From Rhodococcus sp. (in: high G+C Gram-positive bacteria) (lineage in GTDB: Bacteria; Actinomycetota; Actinomycetes; Mycobacteriales; Mycobacteriaceae): a DNA stretch of 64,000 nucleotides. Shown here piece after piece: positions 36,528 to 45,360 of this stretch (the stretch's first letter is position 1; every line of letters starts with the position of its first letter). The stretch is taken from assembly GCF_023264675.1 (NCBI RefSeq), contig NZ_JAHFVG010000018.1:1-64000 (forward strand), given 5' to 3'. Below the pieces are notes generated by a model. It saw only the letters and a list, made by a program, of their open reading frames with translations, searched no databases and was not told the DNA's origin. The position numbers were made by a program, and so were the translations under genes.

Positions 36528-37178
36528 TCAGGCCTCTGCGGCACGCGGTGGCACTGGCTCCGCGGCACCCTCCATCGCAATTTCCACGGTGTTCACGGTG
36601 TATGCCAGCATGTGATAAAAGCCGATGACCATAAGGAGTTCGACCATTTGGGCGTCGTCGTACGTCGCTGACAACGACTCCCAGGTCGCATCTTTCAGCC
36701 GAGAGTCCGCGTGCAGTTCGTCCACAGCATCCATCAGAGACCGCTCGTGCCGGGTCCAGCCGTCCCACTCGGGCTCGACCGTCCTGGCGATCTCCTCGGA
36801 CGTCATGACTTCGAGGTGCTCCGCCGTGACGCGATGCTGTCCCCACTCGTAGTCGGACTGGCAGACGATTGCGGTCCGCAGGATGAGGATCTCCCGATCA
36901 CGCAAAGGGACCATGCCATTGAAGAGACGAACCGCAAAAGCGCAGTAACCCTTGAACAGACGCTCGTGACGGCCCAGCGTCCAGAATGCATTATCGGGGC
37001 GGATTCCGGGCACACCGTTTGCCACCGACGCCTTGATTCTTGCGACGTTCTCGGCGGAAAGCTCGTCCTCGTGTGCCGGCAGGATCCGGGGAGGCCTCAC
37101 CGAAAGATCCTGGTTCCCACCGGTGGCGGTTGCACCGTTGCTCGTCCCGTGGGAGTCGCTGCCCGTAACGTCGTCCAT
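36528..37178 (-). CDS. carboxymuconolactone decarboxylase/AhpD-like protein
   Basis: Helical protein of about 216 residues in the CMD/AhpD superfamily. The core block DREILILRTAIVCQSDYEWGQH keeps the Glu, Trp and His of the family but has a single Cys rather than the CxxC of peroxidases, so a decarboxylase or isomerase role is more likely than a thiol-peroxidase role. The later helix MVELLMVIGFYHMLAY is the usual second half. Two starts are possible (37217 with GAAGGGG directly in front, or 37178). It leads a unit with CoA-transferase and hydrolase genes and has the shared two-box element about 80 bp upstream. Confidence 0.75.
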   Translation of the reverse strand: MDDVTGSDSHGTSNGATATGGNQDLSVRPPRILPAHEDELSAENVARIKASVANGVPGIRPDNAFWTLGRHERLFKGYCAFAVRLFNGMVPLRDREILILRTAIVCQSDYEWGQHRVTAEHLEVMTSEEIARTVEPEWDGWTRHERSLMDAVDELHADSRLKDATWESLSATYDDAQMVELLMVIGFYHMLAYTVNTVEIAMEGAAEPVPPRAAEA

Positions 37179-37257
37179 CGATAACACCCATCTGCTCGAA
37201 GTAAAACTTTTTCTCATCCCCTTCGCCCGACGTTCGCAGCCCCTCACACCCAAAACA

Positions 37258-37303
37258 ACTGGACAATCCACCAGCCTGACTTCAGCTCCTGGAAATACGA
37301 CAG
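37258..37303. promoter_or_regulatory. shared two-box upstream element, site C
   Basis: Box 1 ACTGGACA and box 2 CTGGAAATACGACAG, spacer exactly 23 bases as in sites A and B. It lies upstream of the decarboxylase-like gene and its CoA-transferase neighbours. Confidence 0.65.
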
Positions 37304-37382
37304 GACGCGCGACGAGCCGACACGAATACTGAAGCAGCACTGCATAGCCCATTGTTTTTGGGCGGCGACTACCGAGTGATGA

Positions 37383-38204
37383 CTACTTACCGATGAACGA
37401 GGTGAAGTTTCGCGACACGATCGCGGCGATTTCCTCGACGGATACGCCTCGGACGCGCGCTATGTACTCCGCTACCGAACGTAGGCTCCCCACCTCCAGT
37501 GGGCCTGCTTCCTTCAACCAGCCTCGCAGATCGCTGGTCAGCGATGGTGTGTCTGCGAGTGCTTTCGGGACGTACGCGTCCGAATCGAGCAGGAGACTGC
37601 CGTCCGGAATCAGGCGAATCACATCGTCGGCGACCGGCGGACCTCCCGCCATGAGCCCGGTGGTCACCGTTCCGAGGGAAAGAACGAACCCGTTCTCGAG
37701 CAGCAGCTGAGCGTCGGCTGCGTCACCGTAGAACCCGTGGATCGCTGCACGCGGCATTCGGCCATCGACCGACGACCAGACCTCGAGCAACGTCGCGACG
37801 GGAACTTGGAGGTGCAGCACCATCGGCAGCGAGTTCCGCTGGGCGAGCTCGATGAACCACGACAGCGCTTGCTTCTGCAGGTCGAGCGGCACATCACAGG
37901 CGGCGGTATCGAGACCGACCTCGCTGATCGCAACACAGCGGGGATCGGACGCGAGAGCGTCGAATGCGTTGCGGGTCTCGGCAATCGGCCAGCCCCGAGC
38001 CACCTGCCAAGGGTGTAGGCCCACCGCCCCGAGCACCTTCGAGGACCTCGCTGCTAGTTCGAGTGACGCCCGAGAACTCGCAAGGTCCGTGCCGGCGCTC
38101 AGGATGGAGTCGATGCCCGAACGGGCGAGGTACTCCTCGAGGTCCTCACTCGGAATGTCGAAATGTTCGAGGTGAGCGTGGCAGTCGACGAGCCCGGGCG
38201 TCAC
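37383..38204 (-). CDS. TatD-family metal-dependent hydrolase
   Basis: Hydrolase of about 273 residues with a TIM-barrel amidohydrolase fold. Metal ligands are all visible: HAH in VDCHAHLEHFD at the N-terminus, a His in GAVGLHPWQV, Glu in AISEVGLD, His in MVLHLQVPV and AIHGFYGDA, and Asp in LLLDSDAYVP. TatD proteins are usually nucleases, but relatives hydrolyse lactones, phosphoesters or amides, and in this catabolic setting the natural substrate may differ. The start is uncertain: the GTG at 38204 gives a normal length, while an upstream start at 38294 adds 30 unlikely residues. Confidence 0.75.
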   Translation of the reverse strand: MTPGLVDCHAHLEHFDIPSEDLEEYLARSGIDSILSAGTDLASSRASLELAARSSKVLGAVGLHPWQVARGWPIAETRNAFDALASDPRCVAISEVGLDTAACDVPLDLQKQALSWFIELAQRNSLPMVLHLQVPVATLLEVWSSVDGRMPRAAIHGFYGDAADAQLLLENGFVLSLGTVTTGLMAGGPPVADDVIRLIPDGSLLLDSDAYVPKALADTPSLTSDLRGWLKEAGPLEVGSLRSVAEYIARVRGVSVEEIAAIVSRNFTSFIGK

Positions 38205-38402
38205 GACCAGGCCCTGTCTACATCTGGTGTTTCGGATTGGGCGATGGCGCCGAGAAGACGACCCTGCCCTACTGTCGGTGCGAAGAACATCCATCCATCA
38301 TCGCCAGGGAAATTTGCGCGCGACAATCGAAAATCTCCCCAACTCGGCCTCGAGAATTGGCGAATCTACCGAGCGATACCGCACATTCGTATCGACGAGG
38401 CG

Positions 38403-38446
38403 CGTCGCCCGACCGGAGTGGCTGCATGCCATCCGACCGGGCGACG
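38403..38446. terminator. hairpin downstream of orphan binding protein
   Basis: CGTCGCCCG pairs with CGGGCGACG (9 bp) around a 26-base loop that has further partial pairing. It lies just 3' of the minus-strand binding-protein gene. Confidence 0.5.
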
Positions 38447-38458
38447 AGATCGATACTG

Positions 38459-39577
38459 CTAGGCGACGCCCCAGGCAGACGTGAAAGCCTCACGGTAGTT
38501 CAGAGGCACGTACATTTCCGGCTCGGCGTTGTCGACGGTGATCACCCGGTTGGTCGTGGGCGCCACCGCATCGACGGGGTCACCGACCGAGTGGCGTGCG
38601 ATCTGATTCACGGCGGACCATGCGATCGACTCGCCCTCCGAGCCAACCCACGTGTTGGGGAACCCGGATTCGATCTCCATCAGCATGTCGGGCGATGTGG
38701 GCCCCACGCTGACGACCTTGATCTTGTCGGCCATCCCTGCCGCACCCAAAGCCTGCTTGATGCCCGCCATGAGGTCAGGTGACTGGAAGACGAGGTATTC
38801 GATCTTCGGATTTCGCTGAAGAGCAGCGATGACCGTCTGCGCATTCTCCTGCGGCGTCTTCGAGTAGCCGACATTGATCTCGTGGACCTCGGCATTGGGT
38901 GAGACCCGTTGGAGCTCTTCGACCGTCGCACCACCCGAGATGCGGTTGGCGTCCAAGGTCTTGTCCCCCACGACGCCGAACTCGCTGTTGCCTTCCGCAT
39001 CGACAGCAGCGACAGTGCCCATCAGCTTGCCGTAGGCCGCCAATGCGGTATTGCAGTAGACGCAGGAGATGAAGCCTTCCGGCGGCGCGTCCAGTGCGGA
39101 AGCCACATCGACCAGCACCACCCCATCGGCCTTCGCCTGCTCGATCTCATCGGCAATGACGTCGATCGGGTACACGAACAGGATGGCCAACGACTCGGGC
39201 TTGGCCTGCAACGCTTGCCGCACCGCCGCCACGAAAGCCGACGGACCCTGCGCCAGGTCGTAGGTGTACTCGGTGCTTTCCCACCCCAGTGCCTCCGCTG
39301 CTGCGGTGAACTGACCCGGGTAGCAGGACGACACCGTGCAGGTAACCGAGGCGACTTTCATTCCTTTGTCGGGGACCCGCGACAGTGGTTCGACGACCAA
39401 CGCAGGGTTGGCGGTGTACTCGTCGACCTCTGCTTTTGCCTGGTCCAATGCTGCCGCGTCCTGCGCCGAGTTCGATCCACCGTCCGTGCCGCCGTCGGTG
39501 CTGCTGCACGCCACCGATCCGAGCGAAAGCAGAATCGCTACCGCGGCGACCGCAGCCCTTGTACGAAGCTCCATCAT
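38459..39577 (-). CDS. orphan sugar-type ABC binding lipoprotein (system 2 paralogue)
   Basis: Extracytoplasmic binding lipoprotein of 372 residues. The signal peptide ends in SVACSS with the lipid-acceptor Cys. The mature part is very close to the binding protein at 44120: shared blocks include GMKVASVTCTV-SSC, ALGWESTEYTYDLAQGPS, VRQALQAKPE and VGDKT-DANRI-GGAT. Conserved Cys pairs (CTVSSC and CVYC) may form disulfides. No ATPase or permease accompanies it, so it probably works with the importer at 41.5-44 kb and widens its ligand range. It has its own upstream two-box element in the longer-spaced form. Confidence 0.87.
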   Translation of the reverse strand: MMELRTRAAVAAVAILLSLGSVACSSTDGGTDGGSNSAQDAAALDQAKAEVDEYTANPALVVEPLSRVPDKGMKVASVTCTVSSCYPGQFTAAAEALGWESTEYTYDLAQGPSAFVAAVRQALQAKPESLAILFVYPIDVIADEIEQAKADGVVLVDVASALDAPPEGFISCVYCNTALAAYGKLMGTVAAVDAEGNSEFGVVGDKTLDANRISGGATVEELQRVSPNAEVHEINVGYSKTPQENAQTVIAALQRNPKIEYLVFQSPDLMAGIKQALGAAGMADKIKVVSVGPTSPDMLMEIESGFPNTWVGSEGESIAWSAVNQIARHSVGDPVDAVAPTTNRVITVDNAEPEMYVPLNYREAFTSAWGVA

Positions 39578-39688
39578 TGCCTCTCAATGTTTCGTGAAAG
39601 CGACCGCTTTCCGGGGGCAAACTGACGAGAGGTCTACACAACGTCCACACCGGCTGCCCTGAGCGACAAGCATGGGCAGCCAGTGTGA

Positions 39689-39742
39689 TCTGGACAACTA
39701 TAGAAAACACCAACCGGCACCGGCTTCTTGGAAAATCGACAG
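39689..39742. promoter_or_regulatory. two-box upstream element, longer spacing, site D
   Basis: Box 1 TCTGGACA and box 2 TTGGAAAATCGACAG, spacer 31 bases rather than 23. About 112 bp upstream of the orphan binding protein. The same 31-base spacing is seen before the paralogous binding-protein gene (site E). Confidence 0.55.
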
Positions 39743-39856
39743 GCGCCGACTTCCTGACCCGAACTAGTCTGGGCGATCAAAGCCAATCAGCTTCTCCATC
39801 ATTGCGTCTCGCGGGACACATCGATGACCGTCACGTTCCTACGAGAGGTAGACAAG

Positions 39857-40363
39857 ATGCCAGAAAACGAGACGCCGTCACCAAGCCTGAGCTGGGGGAT
39901 CAAACGGAGCTTCATCGACTACATATTCCGAATGCCAGACGGCCACGGCTCGGTCACCGACGGCGCAACACTGTCCAAGACGGAGGAGTTCGTCTACGAA
40001 TGGGCCGAATCGGCGAGAGCGGACGACGGCGGCACAGTGTGGAAGTTCCGTGGAGATGTTCGGCTGTCGGGGCACCACGGTCTTCTCTATGTACGGATCG
40101 CCGACCCCTGGCTTTCGTTGCGCGACAACCGTGCAACGGTATCCATCGCCGATCCCTTCGACGAGGACGGCATCCGGATCGACATCGCCACTGCCGACCT
40201 CGGTTCGCGAGATGTGTCCGGGGTCGATTCCGGGGTCGGGGCAGTCTGGGCGGCAGATCCTGTCCTGCTCAGCGCGGAGGCCACCGGCCTCTTCAACGAT
40301 GTGTATCGCGAGGGCGAAGAATTCGACCCGATGCTCGTACGTCTGCCTCGGGAGGCAGACTGA
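39857..40363 (+). CDS. HtaA-domain protein
   Basis: Protein of about 168 residues consisting of one HtaA-like domain: LSWGIKRSFIDYIFRMPDGHGS and SVTDGAT at the start, a central FRGDVRLSGHHGLLYVRIADPWLSL, and a beta-rich second half. HtaA domains are best known in haem-binding proteins of corynebacteria, normally secreted and membrane-anchored; here no signal peptide or membrane segment is seen, so it is probably cytoplasmic and may not bind haem. A conserved Tyr-His pair typical of haem-binding copies is only partly matched (GHHG). GAGAGG precedes the ATG. It is the only plus-strand gene in this stretch of the catabolic island. Confidence 0.75.
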   Translation: MPENETPSPSLSWGIKRSFIDYIFRMPDGHGSVTDGATLSKTEEFVYEWAESARADDGGTVWKFRGDVRLSGHHGLLYVRIADPWLSLRDNRATVSIADPFDEDGIRIDIATADLGSRDVSGVDSGVGAVWAADPVLLSAEATGLFNDVYREGEEFDPMLVRLPREAD

Positions 40364-40417
40364 CCGAGAATCGTCCCTCCCTACCGGCGTGCTTGGGCGG
40401 GGTTCTCGTACTACGCG

Positions 40418-40462
40418 CGATGCCGCCGATCGATCAGCAAGACTGATCGATCGGCGGCATCG
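40418..40462. terminator. 20-bp perfect bidirectional terminator
   Basis: Positions 40418-40437 and 40443-40462 are perfect reverse complements (20 bp) around the 5-base loop CAAGA. It separates the HtaA gene from the convergent amidohydrolase gene. Confidence 0.8.
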
Positions 40463-40488
40463 TCGGTGAAGCCGTGCAGCGTCCTTCT

Positions 40489-41415
40489 CTAGCTCAGGTT
40501 GCTGCTTTCCGGTAGCGCGGTGGTGCCGCGGAGGCGACCCTCCAACTTGAAGAGCTTGATCGCGTTGTCCCGCAGGAACATCCGCTTGGACTCCTCACGC
40601 ATACCGAGCTGATCGACCTCCTGCACCGAACGAGTCGGATCCACCGCCGGCCAATCGCTGCCCCACAACGCCTTCTCCGGACGCCAGCGATCCGCGAAGT
40701 GCACGAACTCCGGCGGCCAGTACTTCGGCGCATAGGCATCACCGGCAACGAACACGTTCTTGTGCTTGTACGACACCGCCACCATCTCCTGCGCCCACGG
40801 CCAACCCACATGGATACCGATCAAACGCAGATCAGGAAAGTCGATCGCAATGCGATCCAACGTGATCGGACGACCCGTCGACGGAAGAATCCGGTCGCGC
40901 ATGTAGTCCAAGCAATGACCGACCTGCATCATGATCGGGATATCGAGTTCCACACACTTGGCATAGAACGGATAGAACTTCGCGTGATCAGGAGCCGCAT
41001 CGAACCAATGCGGCAACAGGTGAGCGCCGACAAAGCCGAACTCCTTCACCGACCGCTCCAAATCACGCAAACTCTCGCTGATATGGCTCGCATCGATGCC
41101 CGCCAAGCCGAACAGACGATCAGGAGCCTGCGCGCAATACTCCGCCACCCGCTCGATCGGCCAGTGCGAAGATCCCTTCATCCGCAGGTCACCGTTCTTC
41201 GCAGCGACCAACAACGCACCCTCGATGTTGCCGACGTCCAAACGACGCAGCATCTCCTCGATCGATACGCCATTACGATCTCCCGGAGGAAACCCGACCT
41301 TGTCGAAGAAGCCCGAATCCAGCGACGGATCGTTGGCCTCGTGCTCGGTCCACGGATTGATCAAGATATCGATGGCCCCGTAGCTACGCTCGACGGGATT
41401 ACTGTCTGTGCTCAT
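40489..41415 (-). CDS. amidohydrolase-2 family protein (ACMSD-like)
   Basis: Metal-dependent hydrolase or decarboxylase of 308 residues. The C-terminal half is clear: QVGHCLD, LIGIHVGWPWAQEM and LWGSDWPAVDP with the His and Asp ligands. The N-terminal HxH pair of the family is missing; the strand reads AIDILINPWTEHEAN. Proteins with this change exist in the 2-amino-3-carboxymuconate semialdehyde decarboxylase group, but metal binding may be weaker or different. It is the last gene of the importer 2 operon, so it may act on the imported compound first. Confidence 0.78.
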   Translation of the reverse strand: MSTDSNPVERSYGAIDILINPWTEHEANDPSLDSGFFDKVGFPPGDRNGVSIEEMLRRLDVGNIEGALLVAAKNGDLRMKGSSHWPIERVAEYCAQAPDRLFGLAGIDASHISESLRDLERSVKEFGFVGAHLLPHWFDAAPDHAKFYPFYAKCVELDIPIMMQVGHCLDYMRDRILPSTGRPITLDRIAIDFPDLRLIGIHVGWPWAQEMVAVSYKHKNVFVAGDAYAPKYWPPEFVHFADRWRPEKALWGSDWPAVDPTRSVQEVDQLGMREESKRMFLRDNAIKLFKLEGRLRGTTALPESSNLS

Positions 41416-41471
41416 TACATCCTTCTCCAGTAATTACAGAAACATGGACAAACCAAGAGGACACAGTCCAC

Positions 41472-42530
41472 TCAGCTCTCGGAAGCTTCGACCTCACGAC
41501 GTTTACGTCGCTGATTGAGGTTGCGTGCGTAAATAACCGCGATAATCAGTGCAGCGCCGTTGAAGACGTTGGTGACCCACACTTCTGCACCCGCGAGCTG
41601 TAGGCCCTGCACACCGGTGCCCAGCAGGTAGACCGCCAGGAACGTGCCCCAGACGTTGAACCGTCCGAGCTTGAACTGGGTTGTGCCCAGGAATGCTGCG
41701 GCGAACACCGGCAGCATGTACTGCGGGCCGATGTTCTGGTTCACCGAGTTGAGGCTCGAAGCAAGGAGAACGCCGGCGAGACTGGCCATCGCACCCGAGA
41801 ACACAAGGCCGCCGATTACGAAGCGCCTGGTTCGGATGCCTGCCAGTCGCGCGGCATCCGGGTTGGCACCGCTGGCGAAGCACCGACGACCGAGCGGGGT
41901 GTGCTCGAGTGCGTACCACACGATGACGGCACCGATCAGCGCGTACACGAACATGATCGGGACACCAAAGAACGACTGCCCTGTGATTGCCGTGAACGAA
42001 CTCGAGAACGGTCCGACGTACTCACCGGAGGAGATGAACGCCGCGCCGCCCTGCAGGAGCGCCACCGTGCCGAGCGTCGCGATGAAGCTGTCGACGCCGA
42101 GGAAGCCGACCAGGCAACCGTTGAAGGCACCGACGAGCGTGCCTATCACCAGTGTCACCAGAATGGCTGGGACGACACCCAACTGGGGTCCCTGCGTCAT
42201 GAGCAAGCCGACCACGATGGCGGAGAAACCGGCGTTCTGGGCGAACGACAGGTCGTAGGCGCCGGCCGCCAGCGACACCAGCAGCCCGAGCGCAAGCAAA
42301 GCGATGATCGCGTTGGAGCCCGCAATGGTGCTCCACGTCGAGCTGGTGAGGAAGGACTCCGGCACCCAGAGCGAGAACAACACGAGCATCGCAACGAACG
42401 CGACGATGCCCGAGAAGCGCCCGATTCCGATCTGTTTGAATCCGCCCGTGCGTGCCGGGCTCTCGGACGGGGGAACCTTGCCCGGCTCGCCGGCCGCTCG
42501 TACCTCGTGGGGGTCGATCACTTCAGACAT
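41472..42530 (-). CDS. sugar-type ABC importer permease (system 2)
   Basis: Permease of 352 residues, RbsC class, 8-10 membrane helices. Characteristic blocks: LGLLVSLAAGAYDLSFAQNAG, the GVDSFIATLGTVALLQGGAAF stretch, and the late loop AAAFLGTTQFKLGRFNVWGT. Its start overlaps the end of the ATPase gene by eight bases, so the two are coupled. Partners are the binding proteins at 44.1 kb and probably 38.5 kb. The hydrophilic N-terminus (about 35 residues) is Pro/Ser-rich and cytoplasmic. Confidence 0.87.
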   Translation of the reverse strand: MSEVIDPHEVRAAGEPGKVPPSESPARTGGFKQIGIGRFSGIVAFVAMLVLFSLWVPESFLTSSTWSTIAGSNAIIALLALGLLVSLAAGAYDLSFAQNAGFSAIVVGLLMTQGPQLGVVPAILVTLVIGTLVGAFNGCLVGFLGVDSFIATLGTVALLQGGAAFISSGEYVGPFSSSFTAITGQSFFGVPIMFVYALIGAVIVWYALEHTPLGRRCFASGANPDAARLAGIRTRRFVIGGLVFSGAMASLAGVLLASSLNSVNQNIGPQYMLPVFAAAFLGTTQFKLGRFNVWGTFLAVYLLGTGVQGLQLAGAEVWVTNVFNGAALIIAVIYARNLNQRRKRREVEASES

Positions 42531-44052
42531 GGCTGGCCCTTTCGGCCGATGGTGTGTTCGTTCTCAGCATTTCTCGAAGTAGGTGATCGACTGTCAGCTT
42601 CTCGCCACTCAGTGATGTACCGACTCGGCCCTCTCGCACGACATAGATTCGGTCGCACACTCCACAGGCCTCCTCGAGATCGGATGTAACAAAAATGACG
42701 GCTGCACCGTCGGCGACCACGTGGTTGAGCGCCTCGTAGATCGTGCTTTTCGCCCCGACGTCGACGCCAGCGGTGGGATCTTCCAGCAGGAAGACCTGCG
42801 CCTTGGCGCGGAGCCAGCGGGCAATCATCACCTTCTGCCGGTTGCCGCCGCTCAGCGATGACAGCACGGCCTCGGGATCGCGCGGTTTCACCTCGACCTG
42901 ATCGAGGAACGGCGCAACGTCAGCTCCTTCGTCGCGACCTCCCAGCCAGTGCAGCGGCCCGCGGCCCACGATCTTGGGAAGGGTGATGTTCTCGCGTAGT
43001 GTCCAATCCTGGACTCCACCAAGCCGTTTGGTGTCACCCGGGACAAAGGCTAGACCGTGCCGGATGCTCTCGGCCGGCGAACGAGGATCGATGGCGTTCC
43101 CGCTCAAACGAACCTCGCCTCCCGCCTTCTTACGTGCGGCATAGATCAGCGGTAGGACTTCCTCGACTCCGGACCCGGCAACGCCGACGATGCCAACCTT
43201 CTCCCCCGCGTGCACCGAACCGGAGAAATCGAGGAGTCGGCCGCCGCGCAAACCCTTGACCTCGAGCACGACCTCGGCCTGCGGCGGCGTTGCCGCTTCC
43301 GGATACAGGTCCTCGAGTGGCCGTCCCAGAATCATTTCGACCAATCCGTCGTGGTCGAGTCCTTCGACGTCTCGCGTACCTACCATGTGGCCGTCGTGGA
43401 GCGCACTGACCCGATCAGCCAACTCGAAGACCTCACCGAGCCGGTGAGTGACGTACAAAATCGTTCCCCCACGGGATTTCACGTCTCGAAGCATCGCGAA
43501 CAAGCGATCCTTGTCCTGAGCCGTCAGAGAAGCCGTCGGCTCGTCGAGCACCAACACACCAGCGGCAGCATCACCGTGGTAGAGCGCCCGAACAATCGCC
43601 GTCATGGTCTGCTGTGCCGGGGTCAAGGACATCAGCGGCTGCCCGGCGTCCAACTCGATGCCGTACTCGGACAGGATCTTCTGCGCCCTACGACGCTCCT
43701 TCCGATCGGACAACCACCAACGTCCTCCGTAGCCACCGCCGCCGAGTGCCAGGTTGTCGACCACCGTCAGGTCGTCGATCAAAGCCAAGTCCTGGTGGAT
43801 GAACCGCAAACCGGCCTCGTGGGCCGACGACGCCGAACCGAGCTCGAAAGCCTTGCCGTCGAGAAAACCCTCTCCCGACTGGTGATCCGGCGAGTGGTAG
43901 CCGGCCAGAATCTTGATCATCGTCGACTTGCCGGAGCCGTTCTGCCCGAGCAGGCAATGAATTTCACCCGCTCGCAAGTCGAAGCTGACGTCCTGGAGTG
44001 CGCGCTGACCCTGAAATGTCTTCGAGACACCTCGTACCGAAAGTTTCGTCAT
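42523..44052 (-). CDS. sugar-type ABC importer ATPase (system 2)
   Basis: Tandem ATPase of about 509 residues. The first domain has Walker A GQNGSGKST and Walker B VLVLDEPTASLTAQD. The second has the usual degenerate loop VGVAGSGVEEV, a GGNRQK signature and FLLEDPTAGVDVG, where Asp follows Glu. An upstream ATG at 44073 adds seven residues; I chose the later one with GGATGGG in front. The operon order is binding protein, ATPase, permease, amidohydrolase. It resembles importer system 1 at 11-15 kb but is clearly a separate copy. Confidence 0.88.
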   Translation of the reverse strand: MTKLSVRGVSKTFQGQRALQDVSFDLRAGEIHCLLGQNGSGKSTMIKILAGYHSPDHQSGEGFLDGKAFELGSASSAHEAGLRFIHQDLALIDDLTVVDNLALGGGGYGGRWWLSDRKERRRAQKILSEYGIELDAGQPLMSLTPAQQTMTAIVRALYHGDAAAGVLVLDEPTASLTAQDKDRLFAMLRDVKSRGGTILYVTHRLGEVFELADRVSALHDGHMVGTRDVEGLDHDGLVEMILGRPLEDLYPEAATPPQAEVVLEVKGLRGGRLLDFSGSVHAGEKVGIVGVAGSGVEEVLPLIYAARKKAGGEVRLSGNAIDPRSPAESIRHGLAFVPGDTKRLGGVQDWTLRENITLPKIVGRGPLHWLGGRDEGADVAPFLDQVEVKPRDPEAVLSSLSGGNRQKVMIARWLRAKAQVFLLEDPTAGVDVGAKSTIYEALNHVVADGAAVIFVTSDLEEACGVCDRIYVVREGRVGTSLSGEKLTVDHLLREMLRTNTPSAERASHV

Positions 44053-44119
44053 CGGATAACCCATCCACTCCACGTAGTCGAACCGAGCCCTGCGCTACGC
44101 CCGAAACCGCATTCGGCGC

Positions 44120-45307
44120 TCAACCGCCGACGCCCCAAGCTGTTTGGAACGCAGCCTTGTAGTTCGGCGGCGCATACATGTCCAGTTGCAGGTTGTCCTG
44201 GGTGATCACGCGAATCGAAGCCACGGGCGCGGGATCGACTCGGTCGCCCACCGAATTCCGTGCCAACGCATCGGCTGCACGCCACCAGTAGGCAGGCCCG
44301 TCGCCGCCGATCCAGACATTCGGCATACCCTGCTCCAGTTGCGCGACCTGCGATTCTCCCGATGGGTCGATGCTCACGACCTTGACCCTGTCCGACAACC
44401 CTGCAGCCCCCAGTGCTTGATCTACCCCTGGCATGAGGTCGGGAGACTGGAATGCCAGGTAGTCGATGTTCGGATTTCGCTGCAGAGCGGCGATGATCGT
44501 CTGCGAATTCTCCTGCGGGGTCTTTGCGTAACCGACGTTGATGTCGTGGACTGCCGTGTTCGGCGAGATCCGTGCGAGCTCGTCCGTCGTTGCCCCACCC
44601 GCAATACGGTTGGCGTCGATCGTCTTGTCCCCCACAACGCCGACCTCGGTCGCCGCTCCGGCGTCGGCTGTGATGAACGCAGCCTCCGCCTTGCCGTTGG
44701 CGGCGAGGACGGGCGCGCAATTGACGCACGAGACAAAGCCTTCCGGCGGCGCCTCGAGGGCGGACGCCACATCGACCAGCACAACCCCGTCGGCCTTCGC
44801 CTGCTCGATCTCAGCAGCAATTACGTCCGTCGGGTACACGAACAAGATCGCCAAGGCCTCGGGCTTGGCCTGCAACGCCTGCCGCACGGCCGTCACGAAA
44901 CCGGATGGGCCCTGCGCCAGGTCGTAGGTGTACTCCGTGCTTTCCCAACCGAGAGCGGTGGCGGCCTCTTCGAATTGGCCGGGGTGACAGGAGTTGACCG
45001 TGCAGGTCACCGAGGCGACTTTCATCCCCTTCTCGGGGGCCTTCGACAACGGTTCGACGACCAACGGTGGGTTCGAGGTGTAGTTCTCGACCTCGACCTT
45101 CGCCTGGTCCACTGCGGCTGCGTCCTCCGCCGAAAGCGGACCGGAAGCCCCACTGTCGGTGCTGCTGCAGGCGGCGAGACCGATGGCCACAAGCGTCGCG
45201 CCTGCCAGCATCCTGGCCCGCCGGGCCCGAACAGAGGCGGCTTCGCTTGTCATGGAAGGCAACCCGCGCTCGAAAACTCGGTGAAGGCCTACACGTCTTG
45301 ATGTCAT
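44120..45307 (-). CDS. sugar-type ABC binding lipoprotein (system 2)
   Basis: Binding lipoprotein of about 395 residues, first gene of importer operon 2. The signal peptide is long and Arg-rich before a hydrophobic core ending in LAACSS. The mature part is a close paralogue of the orphan binding protein at 38.5 kb, with conserved Cys in CTVNSC and CVNC. The start is uncertain: 45307 and a GTG at 45316 have GGAGAGG upstream, 45253 has a shorter signal but a weak site. A two-box element in the longer-spaced form lies upstream, as in the orphan copy, so both binding proteins are probably induced together. Confidence 0.86.
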   Translation of the reverse strand: MTSRRVGLHRVFERGLPSMTSEAASVRARRARMLAGATLVAIGLAACSSTDSGASGPLSAEDAAAVDQAKVEVENYTSNPPLVVEPLSKAPEKGMKVASVTCTVNSCHPGQFEEAATALGWESTEYTYDLAQGPSGFVTAVRQALQAKPEALAILFVYPTDVIAAEIEQAKADGVVLVDVASALEAPPEGFVSCVNCAPVLAANGKAEAAFITADAGAATEVGVVGDKTIDANRIAGGATTDELARISPNTAVHDINVGYAKTPQENSQTIIAALQRNPNIDYLAFQSPDLMPGVDQALGAAGLSDRVKVVSIDPSGESQVAQLEQGMPNVWIGGDGPAYWWRAADALARNSVGDRVDPAPVASIRVITQDNLQLDMYAPPNYKAAFQTAWGVGG

Positions 45308-45360
45308 GCGAGTCACATTCCCTCTCCGAAGAGTCCGGAGCAATTACAAATTTCACCAAC

